Source: Spiroplasma ixodetis
Lineage (GTDB): Bacteria > Bacillota_I > Bacilli_A > Mycoplasmatales > VBWQ01
DNA: 64,000 bases
Assembly (NCBI RefSeq): GCF_027923845.1
Contig: NZ_AP026933.1
Span: 620,001-684,000, forward strand
Direction of reading: 5' to 3'
Shown: piece by piece, positions 20,879 through 32,048 of the stretch
Numbering within the stretch: position 1 is the stretch's first letter
Layout of the letters: each line of letters opens with the position of its first letter
Notes under the pieces: model-generated
The model's input: only the letters and a program-made list of their open reading frames with translations
Told to the model about the DNA's origin: nothing
Database searches by the model: none
Program-made: the position numbers and the translations under genes

Positions 20879-21813
20879 AAAAATCGACAAAAAAGAAGAA
20901 ATATTTTGTGATTTTCTCATTGAAGAAAAAATATCAGATTAGTTATTTATGTTGATTATTAAATGTTTCAAAATCAGGATATTATAAGTGAATTAAGAAT
21001 GGAATGAATGAATTTAATAAATGAGATACATTTTTAGCTAATATAATTAAAAATATTTTTTATGAATTTCAAGAAATTTATGGTTATAAAATGATAACTT
21101 TATGAATTAACAAAATTTATAATTTAAAATTAAAATTTCATATTGTATATAGATATATGAAAAATATGAGTTTAAAAGCTAAGGTTCGCATAAAAAAATT
21201 TGATTATAGAACTAAATCAGGAAGTTTAAGATATGATAATTTATTAAAACGTGATTTTTCAACTACTAATTTAAATGAAAAATTAGGTACTGATATAACT
21301 TATTTATTAACTAATGGTAAAACATATTATTTATCAATTGTTAAAGATTTTCATAATAATGAAATATTAGATTATAAAATAAGTGCAAGTTTAGACATGA
21401 CATTTGTTGTCCAAAACATTATCCAAGCTTGAGTTAATGCTCAAAAACCTACTTCATGAATTTTACAATCAGATCAAGGATTTCACTATACAAATCCTTC
21501 TTATAAAATTTTATGTGATGAATTAAAAATAAAAATTTCAATGTCTAGAAGAGGTAATTCCTGTGATAATGGTGCTACTGAAACTTGATTTGGAACAATG
21601 AAAACAGAATTTCTATATCAAATTCCAAGAAAAAATAGAACTATTGAATGAATACAAGACAACTTACCTAAATATATTTACTTTTATAATAATTATCGAC
21701 CTCAAATAAAATTAAAAGGAATGAGTCCAATCGAATATTGATTAGCTCATTCCAAACCAACAAATAATTACTTCATACCTATAAATTTAACACTTACAAA
21801 CGCTATTTTATAA
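20869..21813 (+). CDS. IS3-family OrfB (transposase), copy 1
   Basis: About 314 aa, read from the overlap with OrfA. HTH_21-like region (YEFQEIYGYKMITLWINKIY), then the rve core with GTDITYLLTNGK (Asp), LQSDQGFHYTNPSY (Asp) and GNSCDNGATETWFGTMKTE (Glu), ending in the YNNYRPQIKLKGMSPIEY signature of IS150-type elements. It has no clear own start and probably depends on frameshifting from OrfA. Confidence 0.85.
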
Positions 21814-22684
21814 AATTTAATAAAAGGTTACTTTTATTGTCCACTTTTCTTGACAAGTTCAATATGGTGCCTGTGAGAATGCTAAATGTTTGATTACATT
21901 TTAAACATCTCATTCTTTTTAAATCAGAAGTATTCAAATTAAAACTAAAACACCTAATACATTTGTTTTCTTTCAAATTTGCTATATATGCAAGACATTG
22001 CTGTTCAGTTTGAAAAGCATTGTTGAATTCATTCAGTTTCATTATTCCCTCCACAAGTACATGTGGGGAGAAGTCCGATTATTATTTCCAAATTTGAAGT
22101 AAAAACAATGATAAAGAACCTAGTGTATTGCAATTAATTTTAAAAAAAATTAGTTAAAAAGATTCGTATTAAGAATCATCGAAAAGAAAAAACTAGTTTT
22201 TGTATAATTGATTCGCAAAGTGTTAAAAATACAGATACTACTGAAAATAAAGGTTATGATGCTGGTAAAAAGATTTCAGGAATAAAACGTCATATTGCAG
22301 TTGATACGCAAGGTTTACCACATGCAATTTACATAACTACAGCAGAAAAAACAGATCGTAATAGTGCTATCATAATGATTAAAAGTGAAAAAGAAAATCT
22401 TTCTACAGTTCAAAAAATAATAGTAGATGCTGGCTATACTGGTGAAAAATTTGCTTCTGCAATCAAAACAATCATAAATGCAAATGTTGAAGTTGTAAAA
22501 CGTAATGAATTACATTCTTTTGTAGTACTACCAAAAAGATGAGTTGTAGAACGAAGCTTTGCATGATTAGAAAAATGCAGAAGATTATGAAAAAATTGTG
22601 AAAGAAAACTAAATACTAGTTTACAAATGGTTGTTCTGTCCTTTATTTCAATTTTATTAAAAAGATTCTAAACAGGTTCTAAGT

Positions 22685-22726
22685 TTTTAACCTATTTATT
22701 TTAGTTTTAAAATAAATAGGTTTTTT
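22685..22726 (+). promoter_or_regulatory. Terminator-like leader hairpin before the ankyrin gene
   Basis: TTTTTAACCTATTTATTTTA pairs with the complementary segment ending TAGGTT (15-bp stem, 4-nt loop), followed by TTTTAATTT, then the AGGAG of the next gene. IS5 copy 3 ends just before it, so whatever lay upstream is gone. Related hairpins precede 14679 and 59194 on the minus strand. Confidence 0.6.
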
Positions 22727-22745
22727 AATTTGATAGGAGAAAAAA

Positions 22746-23858
22746 ATGTCTAATTTAAAAGAAATATCTAAATTAAATACAAGTATAAAAATTAATAAAA
22801 ATGAAAAATTAATTAAAGCCGCTAAACATGATGATTTAGAATTGACCCAAACTTTACTAAAAAATAATGCTGATGTTAATTATGTAGATGAACATTATAA
22901 TAGTCCATTAACAATAGCTGCTGAACATGGTAATTTAAAAATTGTTCAAATTTTATTAAAAAATAACGTTAATATTAACCATATAAATGATTTTGGTGAT
23001 GATGCTTTAAGAATGGCTGCTAAAAAGGGACACACAGAAGTAGTTAACGTTTTATTAGCAACAAATAGTAAGATTATTAATCACAAAAATTGAATTGGTG
23101 ATAGCGCTCTAATATCAGCAGCACAAAATGGGCATGTAAATACAATTAAAACTTTATTAAAAAGTGGTGCTTATATTAATGATACAAATATATTTGGTGA
23201 TACTGCTCTAATATGAGCTACTGAAAACGGACACACAGAAACAGTTAAAGTTTTAATAACAAAAGATAATGACATTAATAATCATGTAAACAACCTTGGT
23301 GACTCTGCTTTAATAATAGCTGCCAGAAAAGGTTATTTGGAAATAGTTGATACTTTAATTAAAATAAACTCTGATGTAATTCTACATAGAACTAAATTTA
23401 ATAATACTGCTTTAATAATAGCGGCTAAAAATGGACACTTAGATATAGTAAAAATTTTAATAAAGAATGATATTAATATTAATCGCGAAAATAATGTTGG
23501 TGAAAATGCCTTAATATGAGCTGCCAGAAACGGACACACAGAAGTAATTAACGCTTTATTAACAAAAAATAGTGATATTATTAATCATAAAACAAAATAT
23601 GGTAATAATGCTCTAATATGAGCTGCCAAAGAAGGACACCTAGATGTAGTTAACACTTTAATAAAAAATGATATAGATATTACTCATTTAGATGCTAATG
23701 GTGATAGTGCTTTAACATGAGCTACTAGAAATGGACATTTAGAAATACAAAATATAATTAATGAATCAAATTATTGAAAAGAACAAATAAATTCTATAGA
23801 TTTACAAAATCATAATTTACAGAACAAATGTGATAAATCAAATTCTTTAAAAATATAA
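22746..23858 (+). CDS. Ankyrin-repeat protein
   Basis: 370 aa made almost wholly of about ten 33-residue ankyrin repeats from residue 20 to about 335. Units follow the pattern GxxALIxAAxxGHxxxVxxLL, e.g. GDSALISAAQNGH and GNNALIWAAKEGH. A polar tail follows. There is no signal peptide or membrane segment and no OTU or other enzymatic domain, so it would act as a protein-binding scaffold, inside the cell unless exported by an unknown route. The open frame is intact with TGA Trp. AGGAG lies 8 nt before ATG 22746. Confidence 0.92.
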
Positions 23859-23969
23859 TTTTTAAAAAAAGAAATAAAAAAATTAAAAGATAATAATATT
23901 TTTTTGGATTTTTTCATGATAAAATCTTAAATAACATAAAGTAAATCTAAAAGAAAAAAGGACATAACT

Positions 23970-25045
23970 ATGAATAAAAAAACAATATACTATAGTTTAT
24001 TAATAATTCCTATTTCTTTATTTGTATTATTACTTACTTTATTTTTAACAAATATTTGAAAACCCTCAATTGTTGCTATTATTTTTATTACTATTTTGTT
24101 AATAATAGTAGCAATTTTTACATGATATCTTATAAAAAATAGTTATTCACATTTTGATGAAGAACATATCCATAATTTTGAAGATAATTTTAAACAACGA
24201 TTTTGAAAACTAGGAATAATTGGTTTTATTGCTGATTTTTGTGACACAATTGGTATTGGTTCATTTGCAGTAAGTATTATTTTATTAAAATTAACAAAAC
24301 AAGTACGTAATGATAAAAAATTTTAGGAATTATGAATGTTGGTCATAGTATTCCTACTTGCTTAGAAGCAATTATTTTTATTGCTTTAATTCAAGTAGCA
24401 TGACCAACACTAGTTTCATTAATTTCTGCTGCAACATTAGGTGCCTATTTAGGCGCCATTATCGCAAATAAAATTAAACTTAGTTGATCACAACTATTTA
24501 TTGGTATTCTATTATTTATTGTTTCAATTATCATGCTTTTAGGTCAAAAACAAATTGGAATTATGCCAACAGCGGGTAATAATAATAGTCTTGATATTTG
24601 ATGAAAATATTTGGTTGGTATTAGTATATTCTTTATCCTTGGTGCTTTCATGGCATTAGGCATTGGTATTTATGCTCCAGCAATGTCAACTACTTATTTA
24701 TTAGGTCTTAACGCTGAATGTGCTTTTCCAATTATGATGGGATCTGCAGCTTTTTTAATGCCAGTTGCTGGCACACGTTTTATTAAAGATAAAAACTATG
24801 AAATTAAACCAGCAATTGCTTTCACACTATGTGGATCAATTGGTGTTATTTGTGCTTACTTAAGTGTATTCTTATTATTACAAAATGGTCTTGGCTTAAA
24901 TAAAGAACAATTTATTAATATCCTACTATGATTAATTATCGTAATAATTTGATATACATCTTCTTCACTAATAATTACATCAGTAAAAAATTTACGTAAT
25001 TATAAAAAACAAAAATCACATCAGAAATTAATTATTGACTCTTAA
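23970..25045 (+). CDS. TauE/SafE-like membrane permease (frameshifted)
   Basis: A polytopic membrane protein of about 358 aa with seven or eight helices, resembling the TauE/SafE group (sulfite/organosulfonate exporters): an N-terminal half with FIADFCDTIGIGSFAVSI and a C-terminal half with LGAFMALGIGIYAPAMS, the duplicated Gly-rich segments of that group. The substrate is unknown. One A is missing near 24324 in DKKILGIMNVGHS, which puts the halves in different frames. AAAGGAC precedes ATG 23970. A bidirectional terminator follows. Confidence 0.75.
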
Positions 25046-25052
25046 ACATCAT

Positions 25053-25078
25053 AAAAGGTTGTTAATTAACAACCTTTT
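25053..25078. terminator. Bidirectional intrinsic terminator
   Basis: Perfect palindrome AAAAGGTTGTT-AATT-AACAACCTTTT between the convergent permease and plsC genes, with T-rich sequence on both sides. Confidence 0.88.
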
Positions 25079-25089
25079 ATTATTACTAC

Positions 25090-25826
25090 TTAAATTTTAT
25101 TATTGCTAAAATCATCAATTCCTTTTTTAATAATATTAAATACTTGCTTTGATAATACATTAGTAGATAATTTAATAAATTCACTTGGCTCAATTAGCTT
25201 ATGAAAAATAAGATGAATATCTTTTTTGCCTTTATATTTTCGATCAAAAATTTGATAAGAATTAATAATAGTAACAGGAATAATTGGTACATAAGATTGA
25301 TATGCCATATTAAAAGCACCTGCTTTAAATTCTTGCATTTCTTGTTGATGACTTCTTGTTCCTTCTGGAAAAATCATCATTGTACGCGGAATTCTAATTA
25401 ATTCCTTTGCTTCTTGAAAAGCCGTAACGGCTGTTCGTGGATTATTACGATCAATAAATAAAACATCAATTAAAAAATAAATCTTTGTGCCAAATGGCTT
25501 TTTTTTAATTCTTCTTTTGCAATAAAACCTAAAGGTGCATATAAACTATAATCATTTACCGATAATACTAATAATGGATCAAAATTTGATTGATGATTGG
25601 CAACCATTACACAACCTTTTCTTTTTGGTCAATTCTCAATGTTATGAACGGTTAATTTAATATTATATAATCATTTAATATAACGCACACGTTTTTTCAA
25701 TCAAATATATCGTTTTGCTTCAGAAACTAAACTTGGGTCTTTTAATACCTTTCTTGTCATTGAACCTGATTTACTATAAGTTTGTAATAAATAAGGTCAT
25801 GTTAAAATTGCTTTTCAAATGTTCAT
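25090..25826 (-). CDS. plsC: 1-acyl-sn-glycerol-3-phosphate acyltransferase (frameshifted)
   Basis: Adds the second acyl chain to make phosphatidic acid at the membrane. The catalytic NHQSNFD (the H-x4-D motif) is at about residue 79 and FPEGTRS (phosphate-binding) near 155. Restored length is about 245 aa. The run of T at 25499-25506 (ELKKKPFG) lacks one base. The start ATG 25826 lies inside the 3' end of folA, with AAAGGA upstream. It is the last gene of a thyA-folA-plsC unit. Confidence 0.85.
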
Positions 25827-26319
25827 TATTATTTTTTTCCTTTCTTTGATACACATTCGCCACAAATTCTGCAAATTCTGTTGTTTTGATTAATTTAAAA
25901 TCAGAAAAATTACTAATAGGAAATAAAAGATCACCATTATATAAATTTTTAATGACTGAAACATATAAATAATCAGCATAATCTCATGCCTGCTTATAAA
26001 TTTCAGCACCACCAATAATACAAATATCTGTTTTTTTATTACCTTGATATTGTTTTAAATATGAAATAATATCATTTGTGAAAGTAATATTATTATCATT
26101 TAGAAATTGTTGATAACGTTCTTGATGATTAGTAACAACTATATTGTAACGATTTTTTAATGGTTTGCCAATACTTTCAAAAGTTTTTGAACCCATTAAT
26201 ACATTTTTATTTAAAGTAATGCTCTGAAAATATTGCATTTCTTCTTTAATTTTTCAGGGCAATTTATTATTAAAACCAATTACCTTTTCTTTGGTCATTG
26301 CTCAAACTAAAATTACCAT
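25774..26319 (-). CDS. folA: Dihydrofolate reductase
   Basis: Reduces dihydrofolate made by thymidylate synthase. Motifs: VWAMTKEKVIGFNNKLPWKI (residues 5-24; both Trp are TGA), VLMGSKTFESIGKPL (about 40-54), and ICIIGGAEIYKQA (about 98-110). The frame runs on past the usual end (FVANVYQRK) and overlaps plsC by 53 bp, giving 181 aa, some 15-20 more than usual. A small indel near the end is possible. Its ATG overlaps the thyA stop (TAATG), implying translational coupling. Confidence 0.9.
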
Positions 26320-27190
26320 TATACTGCAACCTGACCTCTAATCAACGGATATGGATCATATTGTTCTAATTTAAAATCTTCAAATTTAAAATTAAATAAA
26401 TTAGTAATATTTTTATTAATAACTAAAATTGGTAATGATTTTGGTTTTCTACTTAATTGTTCATTAATTTGTGAAAAATGATTACTATAAATATGAGAAT
26501 CACCTAAAGTGTGAATAAATTCTCCTAACTGATAGCCACATATTTGTGCTAACATTATTGTTAATAATGCATAAGAAGCAATATTAAAAGGAACTCCTAA
26601 AAAAATATCTGCACTACGTTGATATAATTGACAAGATAATTTTTTATCATCAGAAACGTAAAATTGAATTAAAGTATGACATGGTGGTAGTGCCATATTT
26701 TTAATTTCTGCAGGATTTCATGCTGATAAAATGTGTCTTCGTGAAAAAGGATTGTTTTTTAAATTTTCTATTAACTCCTGCAACTGATCAACACCATTAA
26801 AATTACGTCATTGTCTACCATAAACAGGTCCTAAATCACCAAATTCAAGAGCGAATTGATGATCAGTTTTAATTTTTTCAACAAATTCTTCTAAAGTTTC
26901 ATTTTGATATTTTTTACTTTCCATAAATTTCTTATAAGGTCACTCATTTCAAATTCTAATATTATTTTTAACTAAATATTCAATATTAGTATCACCAGCA
27001 ATAAATCATAATAACTCATGAACAATAGAAGCAAAATGAACTTTTTTTTGTAGTTAATATGGGAAAACCTTTTTTGTAAATCAAAACGCATTTGATAACC
27101 AAAAGTAGAAACAGTACCAGTGCCTGTTCTATCAGCTTTTTTATATCCTTTTTCTAAAACATATTGACATAAATCTAAATATTGTTTCAT
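26319..27190 (-). CDS. thyA: Thymidylate synthase (frameshifted near the N-terminus)
   Basis: Methylates dUMP to dTMP. N-terminal motifs [20 protein letters not shown], then GRQWRNFNG, the catalytic [13 protein letters not shown] (Cys in PPCH), and [18 protein letters not shown], with the conserved HIYSNHFSQ. Two A-runs near 27030 and 27068 carry one base too many each, breaking the [12 protein letters not shown] region; restored length is 289 aa. The ATG at 27190 has AGAGG at suitable spacing; an upstream ATG is too close to that site. First gene of the thyA-folA-plsC unit. Confidence 0.92.
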
Positions 27191-27321
27191 AATCATTACC
27201 TCTTTCATAAATCAAATTAAATCAATTATATTTTAACAAAAAATATTTTTTTATCTAAGTTTTAATTTTATTATTTATTTTATATACATATTCAAAAATT
27301 TGTAAAATACACTTAATAAAT

Positions 27322-27350
27322 ATTTAATTTTTATTATGTCTATGTATAAT
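27322..27350 (+). promoter_or_regulatory. Candidate promoter of the membrane-protein/TIR locus
   Basis: TATAAT at 27345-27350, directly preceded by TG, with only a weak -35. Start codon is 52 bp downstream. The paralogous gene at 31342 has a similar TATATAATTAAAAT block upstream (near 31103), which supports it. Confidence 0.4.
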
Positions 27351-27474
27351 TAAAATAAAATATCAACATCATATTTCATGTTATTTGAAAGGAAAATTAA
27401 ATTGAGTCAAAATCAAGTATTTAGTTGAATAGGTGTTATTTCTGGTTCTAGCTTACTTATTTCTTTTATATTAC

Positions 27475-28552
27475 GCTGAATTATACTTGTAAGTGCAAGT
27501 AAATAAAATTGCAAAAAATTCTCATATAAAAATTTCATAATGCTAAATTTAGTTTAGAAAAAGTAAGGATTTTTTATATGAGTTATAAACATATTGGGAT
27601 AGATGAAAGAATTTATATTGAGAATCAATTGAAATTTAAAGTTAAAATTAGTGAAATAGCTAAAAATCTTAATCGAAGTATTAGTACTATTATTCGAGAA
27701 GTTAATAGAAATAAAGATAATGATCATTATTTTTCATTAATTGCACAAAATAAAGCTGTAAATAGAAAAAAATCACATATTATTTTTCATAAGTTTAAAT
27801 ATAAAGATTTAGTCAAATATATACAACAAAAACTATTATTGGGCTGATCACCTGAACAAATTTATGGCAGAATTAAAAATTTTCATAAACAATGAGCTAT
27901 CAGCTTTAAAACAATTTACAATTGAATTTATTCTGGATTATTTGATAAAGTTACTAGTAAAAATTTAAGAAGAAAAGGTAAAAAACGAAGATCTCAAGAA
28001 AATCGTGGTAAATTTAATGGTAAATCAATTAAAGAACGAGATAGTAATGTTAATGATCGCATAACTCTTGGTCATTGAGAAGGAGATACTATAGTATCAT
28101 CAAGAGGTAAAAGTAAATCATGTTTAATAACTTTAGTTGAAAGAGTATCACGATTTACTTTAGCAATGTTAGTTAAAAACAAAACTACTAAAGTTATTAA
28201 TAAAAATATCATTCATTATTTATCAATTCTTCCTAAAAATATTGTTAAAACTATTACTTTTGATCGTGGTAAAGAATTTGCAAATTGACAACAACTTGAA
28301 AAAAAGTTAGATGTGAAAATTTATTTTGTAAATCCATATTCACCTTGACAAAGAGGTACTAATGAAAATACTAATGGTTTAATTAGAGAAAAATTTCCTA
28401 AAAAATTTATTTTTTCAAAAACTAATAAAAATGAAGTTCATAAATTTATATTGTCTTTAAACCAAAGACCCAGAAAAATACTAAATTATCTTTCACCAAT
28501 CGAATATTTGAATAGAAAAATAATTTAGTTGCACTTACCTTTACAATTTTGC
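27475..28552 (+). mobile_element. IS30-family element, copy C
   Basis: 1078 bp, flanked by TTAC on both sides (27471-27474, 28553-28556). The uninterrupted target can be seen in the paralogous gene at 31410. Confidence 0.93.
27578..28528 (+). CDS. IS30-family transposase, copy C, intact
   Basis: 316 aa in one frame, the only uninterrupted IS30 transposase in the window. Helix-turn-helix at the N-terminus (STIIREVNR; copies A and B have Gln for Arg), DDE core with GHWEGDT, TFDRGKEFANW and NENTNGLIRE. Confidence 0.93.
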
Positions 28553-28582
28553 TTACTTTTAATGTTTTTACTAATAAAATTT

Positions 28583-29523
28583 CGAACTTCTCCCCACATG
28601 TACTTGTGGAGGAAACAATGAAATTGAATGAGTTCAATAATACTTTTCAAACTGAAAAACAATGTCTTGCATATATAGCAAGTTTGAAACAAATCAAATG
28701 TAGTAGGTGTTCTAGTTTTAATTTGAATACTTCTAATTTAAGAAGAATGAGATGTTTGAAATGTCATCAAACATTCAGTATTCTCACGGGCACTATATTT
28801 TCAAAGTCACAAACACCTTTAATATCTTGGTTTTATCTCATTTTTAGATGAATAAACACCAAACATGGAATTCCATCAACTGATGTTGCAAAAGAATTGG
28901 GAGTGACCTTGAAAACAGCTTGAAGAATGGGTCATAAAATTCGAAGTGCCATTGCTAAACAAAAACCTCAATTCATTGTTGAAGGCATAGTGCAAATGGA
29001 TGAAATGTATCTTTCACATATGGGGTTTAAAAAACAAGGAAGATCCTTGTTGAATAAAACCTTGATTGTTGGTATTTATGAAAAAACAACCAACAATCTG
29101 ATTGTGAAAGTATTGAAAAACGCAAACAGTAAAAATCTTTTGCAGTTTGCAATAAACCACATTTCTTCAAAGTGTGTTGTACATACTGATTTTTGAAAAG
29201 GATATCGCGATTTGAAATCGGTTTTCACTAAGCATGAAACAGTTAACCATCAAGATGGCTATGTTTCAAAAACTGGTGTAAATACCAACCAAATTGAGTC
29301 AGTATGAAAACATATACGAAGAACATTTAAAACACATATCAAAGTTGCAAAACATCATATTCATTTATATGCAAAAGAAGCTGCATATAAATTCAATAAC
29401 ATACCTAGTTTTGAAACTGTAATGCTATGTTTTATTTAAAAATGTGGGGAGAAGTTCGTAGATAGGCTTTTCTCAGCATTTATGTGATAAGATTTAAAAA
29501 TAGTACATAAAGGGAGAAAAGCC
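28583..29523 (+). mobile_element. IS1595-family element, copy C
   Basis: 941 bp with perfect TAAAATTT duplications (28575-28582, 29524-29531). The right duplication lies outside the hairpin tail, showing that the tail is part of the element. Confidence 0.94.
28618..29439 (+). CDS. IS1595-family transposase, copy C, intact
   Basis: 273 aa, virtually identical in protein sequence to copy A, with all zinc-ribbon cysteines. Confidence 0.92.
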
Positions 29524-30196
29524 TAAAATTTTTATTAAATTATAAACAAAAAAACAAAGTTAAAAGAATACTTTCTTCAAATGATTTTAGTCAAATCATA
29601 GAAACGAAAAAAGAATTAAAAATAAAATTAAGAAAATATTTTAAAGAAATATTTATTAGAGATGTTGATATAAATTTATTTAAAAAATTCCTAAAATCAG
29701 AAAGTGGAGTTAATAAAAAACCAACAAAAATTGCCTGAAATTTTTTTATAATTTTGACAAGTTCAATATTAGTAAATAAATGCGAAGGAAGAGTTTCTGA
29801 AGCAATCAAAAGTATTAAAAATACTTTTGATGAAAGTAAACAAATATTATTAACTTCTGATAAAAATAACTTAGTAACAGATGTAATTTTAAAAATTATG
29901 AATTTAAAAATCAGACCAATCTTAATTGCTAGTAGATCACTAACAAAAATAGATACTAATGGTAATTTCATCATTAATGATGAAAATTTAAGCAAAGAAG
30001 AAATCGAAAATTTTTGAAAACAAATTGATAAAGTTAGAAAAGATTTAATAGAAAACAAATACTTATATTTTATTTCAATACTTTCACTTTCAACTGCAAC
30101 TAATGAACAAATCAAAAAATTATTAAACTACACAGATCAGTATAAAATACATAAAAAAGAAACATTATAAAAATAATTTTTTTAAAAAAATTCTTA

Positions 30197-31060
30197 GAAC
30201 CTGTTTAGAATCTTTTAGAAAATAAGTTAAAATTACTATATATTTTAAAATAAGAGGTATATATGCATAAAAATTATCCAAGTCATGTTACTAAAGAACA
30301 ATTTGAGAACATAAAATCAACTTTAGAAAACAGCAAAAAGAAAACAAAACCAAGAAATTTAGATTTATATGAAGTGTTTTGTGCAGTTTTATATGTATTA
30401 AAAAGTGGTTGTCAATGAAGAATGTTACCAAAAAATTTTCCAAAATGACAAACTGTATATTATTATTTCCAAATTTGAAGTAAAAACAATGATAAAGAAC
30501 CTAGTGTATTGCAATTAATTTTAAAAAAAATTAGTTAAAAAGATTCGTATTAAGAATCATCGAAAAGAAAAAACTAGTTTTTGTATAATTGATTCGCAAA
30601 GTGTTAAAAATACAGATACTACTGAAAATAAAGGTTATGATGCTGGTAAAAAGATTTCAGGAATAAAACGTCATATTGCAGTTGATACGCAAGGTTTACC
30701 ACATGCAATTTACATAACTACAGCAGAAAAAACAGATCGTAATAGTGCTATCATAATGATTAAAAGTGAAAAAGAAAATCTTTCTACAGTTCAAAAAATA
30801 ATAGTAGATGCTGGCTATACTGGTGAAAAATTTGCTTCTGCAATCAAAACAATCATAAATGCAAATGTTGAAGTTGTAAAACGTAATGAATTACATTCTT
30901 TTGTAGTACTACCAAAAAGATGAGTTGTAGAACGAAGCTTTGCATGATTAGAAAAATGCAGAAGATTATGAAAAAATTGTGAAAGAAAACTAAATACTAG
31001 TTTACAAATGGTTGTTCTGTCCTTTATTTCAATTTTATTAAAAAGATTCTAAACAGGTTC
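30197..31060 (+). mobile_element. IS5-family element, copy 4
   Basis: 864 bp with perfect TTA duplications (30194-30196, 31061-31063), between the two copies of the membrane-protein gene. Confidence 0.93.
30263..31052 (+). pseudogene. IS5-family transposase, copy 4 (frameshifted)
   Basis: Same coding sequence as copy 2 but with eight A instead of seven before LVKKIRIK, so the N-terminal 88 codons and the DDE part lie in different frames. IS5 relatives of the IS427 group use programmed slippage at A-runs, so a frameshifted product cannot be excluded. Confidence 0.8.
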
Positions 31061-31063
31061 TTA

Positions 31064-31341
31064 TATTATGTTGCTTTTTAATAGATTTTTTAAATTATAT
31101 ATGTATATAATTAAAATGGAATATTATTATTAATATCATAATAATTTTCAATAAATATTAATAAGAAACTAAAATAAAATTAATAACTAACACAAAACAA
31201 GTAACTATTTAATTAAAAAATTATAATACTAAATTTTTTTATTTTTTTTAAACTAATACCCCAAATTATAAATATAAAAGTTATATATTTTTTTGTCGTA
31301 TTATGTTTAACATTTTATGGATAAAACTAAGGAAAAGCAGA
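31064..31341. other. Intergenic region, no gene seen
   Basis: 278 bp of very AT-rich sequence between IS5 copy 4 and the second membrane-protein gene. It contains a TATAAT-like block near 31103 and probably the promoter of that gene. Confidence 0.5.
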
Positions 31342-32048
31342 TTGACTACAACTAAAATATTTAATTGAATAGCTTATATTTCAAGTATTGCTTTACTTAT
31401 TTTTTTCATATTACTTTTAATGTTTTTACTAATAAAATTTTTATTAAATTATAAACAAAAAAAACAAAGTTAAAAGGATACTTTCTTCAAATGATTTTAA
31501 TCAAATCATAGGAACGAAAAAAGAATTAAAAATAAAACTAAGAAAATATTTTAAAGAAATATTTATTAGAGATGTTGATATAAATTTATTTAAAAAATTC
31601 CTAAAATCAGAAAGTGGAGTTAATAAAAAACCAACAAAAATTGCCTGAAATTTTTTTATAATTTTGACAAGTTCAATATTAGTAAATAAATCCGAAGGAA
31701 GAGTTTCTGAAGCAATCAAAAGTATTAAAAATAATTTTGATGAAAGTAAACAAATATTATTAACTTCCGATAACAATAATTTAGTAACAGATGTAATTTT
31801 AAAAATTATGAATTTAAAAATCAGACCAATCTTAATTGCTAGTAGATCACTAACAAATAGATACTAATGGTAATTTCATCATTAATGATGAAAATTTAAG
31901 CAAAGAAGAAATCGAAGATTTTTGAAAACAAATTGATAAAGTTAGAAAAGATTTAATAGAAAACAAATACTTATATTTTATTTCAATACTTTCACTTTCA
32001 ACTGCAACTAATGAACAAATCAAAAAATTATTAAACTACACAGATTAA
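31342..32048 (+). CDS. Single-TM protein with Rossmann-like domain, copy 2 (frameshifted)
   Basis: Paralogue of the gene at 27402, over 90 percent identical beyond the N-terminus. TTG start at 31342; membrane helix SSIALLIFFILLLMFLL; same alpha/beta domain. An A-run near 31456 has one base too many and another near 31855 lacks two (TKIDTNG), so three frames are used; restored length is 235 aa. It lies 148 bp before the TIR-like gene on the same strand, which suggests a two-gene unit. Function unknown; by analogy with Thoeris-type systems it could be the membrane effector of the TIR protein. Confidence 0.6.

Larger units (their letters stand above)
20517..21861 (+). mobile_element. IS3-family element, IS150-like type, copy 1
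   Basis: 1345 bp with ends TGAACATCTAGAATAAAGTA and (reverse complement) TGAACTTGTCAAGAAAAGTG. The 3-bp duplication is ATA. It sits in the transposase gene of the outer IS1595 copy. It has two consecutive frames, typical of IS3. Confidence 0.9.
18844..22077 (-). mobile_element. IS1595-family element, copy B outer, interrupted
   Basis: Inserted in IS5 copy 3 with perfect 8-bp duplications ATTATTAT (18836-18843, 22078-22085). It is itself hit by another IS1595 (19272-20210) and an IS3-type element (20517-21861). Subtracting both with their duplications leaves 939 bp, the size of the CGGAC subtype. Its transposase gene (ATG at 22042) is therefore in three pieces. Confidence 0.92.
18574..22679 (+). 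mobile_element. IS5-family element, copy 3, interrupted by a nest
   Basis: The left terminal repeat starts at 18574 and the right one ends at 22679. Subtracting the IS1595 nest (18844-22077) and one 8-bp target leaves 864 bp, the size of an IS5 with eight A in the transposase run, so its frame is shifted too. Flanks are TTA and TAA, not identical, and mgtA does not resume, so the two sides were joined by a deletion or recombination. Confidence 0.9.
27402..30170 (+). pseudogene. Single-TM protein with Rossmann-like domain, copy 1, split by two IS
   Basis: TTG start at 27402 after GAAAGGA. An N-terminal membrane helix (ISGSSLLISF, then LLLMFLLIKFLL) is followed by a charged region and an alternating alpha/beta domain with hydrophobic strands FFIILTSSILV, KQILLTSD, RPILIASRSL and YLYFISILS. 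IS30 copy C (27475-28552) and IS1595 copy C (28583-29523) split it. Removing both, with one target copy each, leaves exactly 738 nt, an uninterrupted 245-aa frame, so only the insertions break it. No family is recognised with certainty; a nucleotide-ligand-sensing fold (SLOG-like) is a guess. A paralogue precedes the TIR-like gene at 32197. Confidence 0.65.

Noticed and set aside
29591..30115. Minus-strand 174-aa frame opposite the single-TM gene copy 1
   Set aside because: The plus strand restores to an unbroken 245-aa frame and is conserved in the paralogue with frame-specific features.
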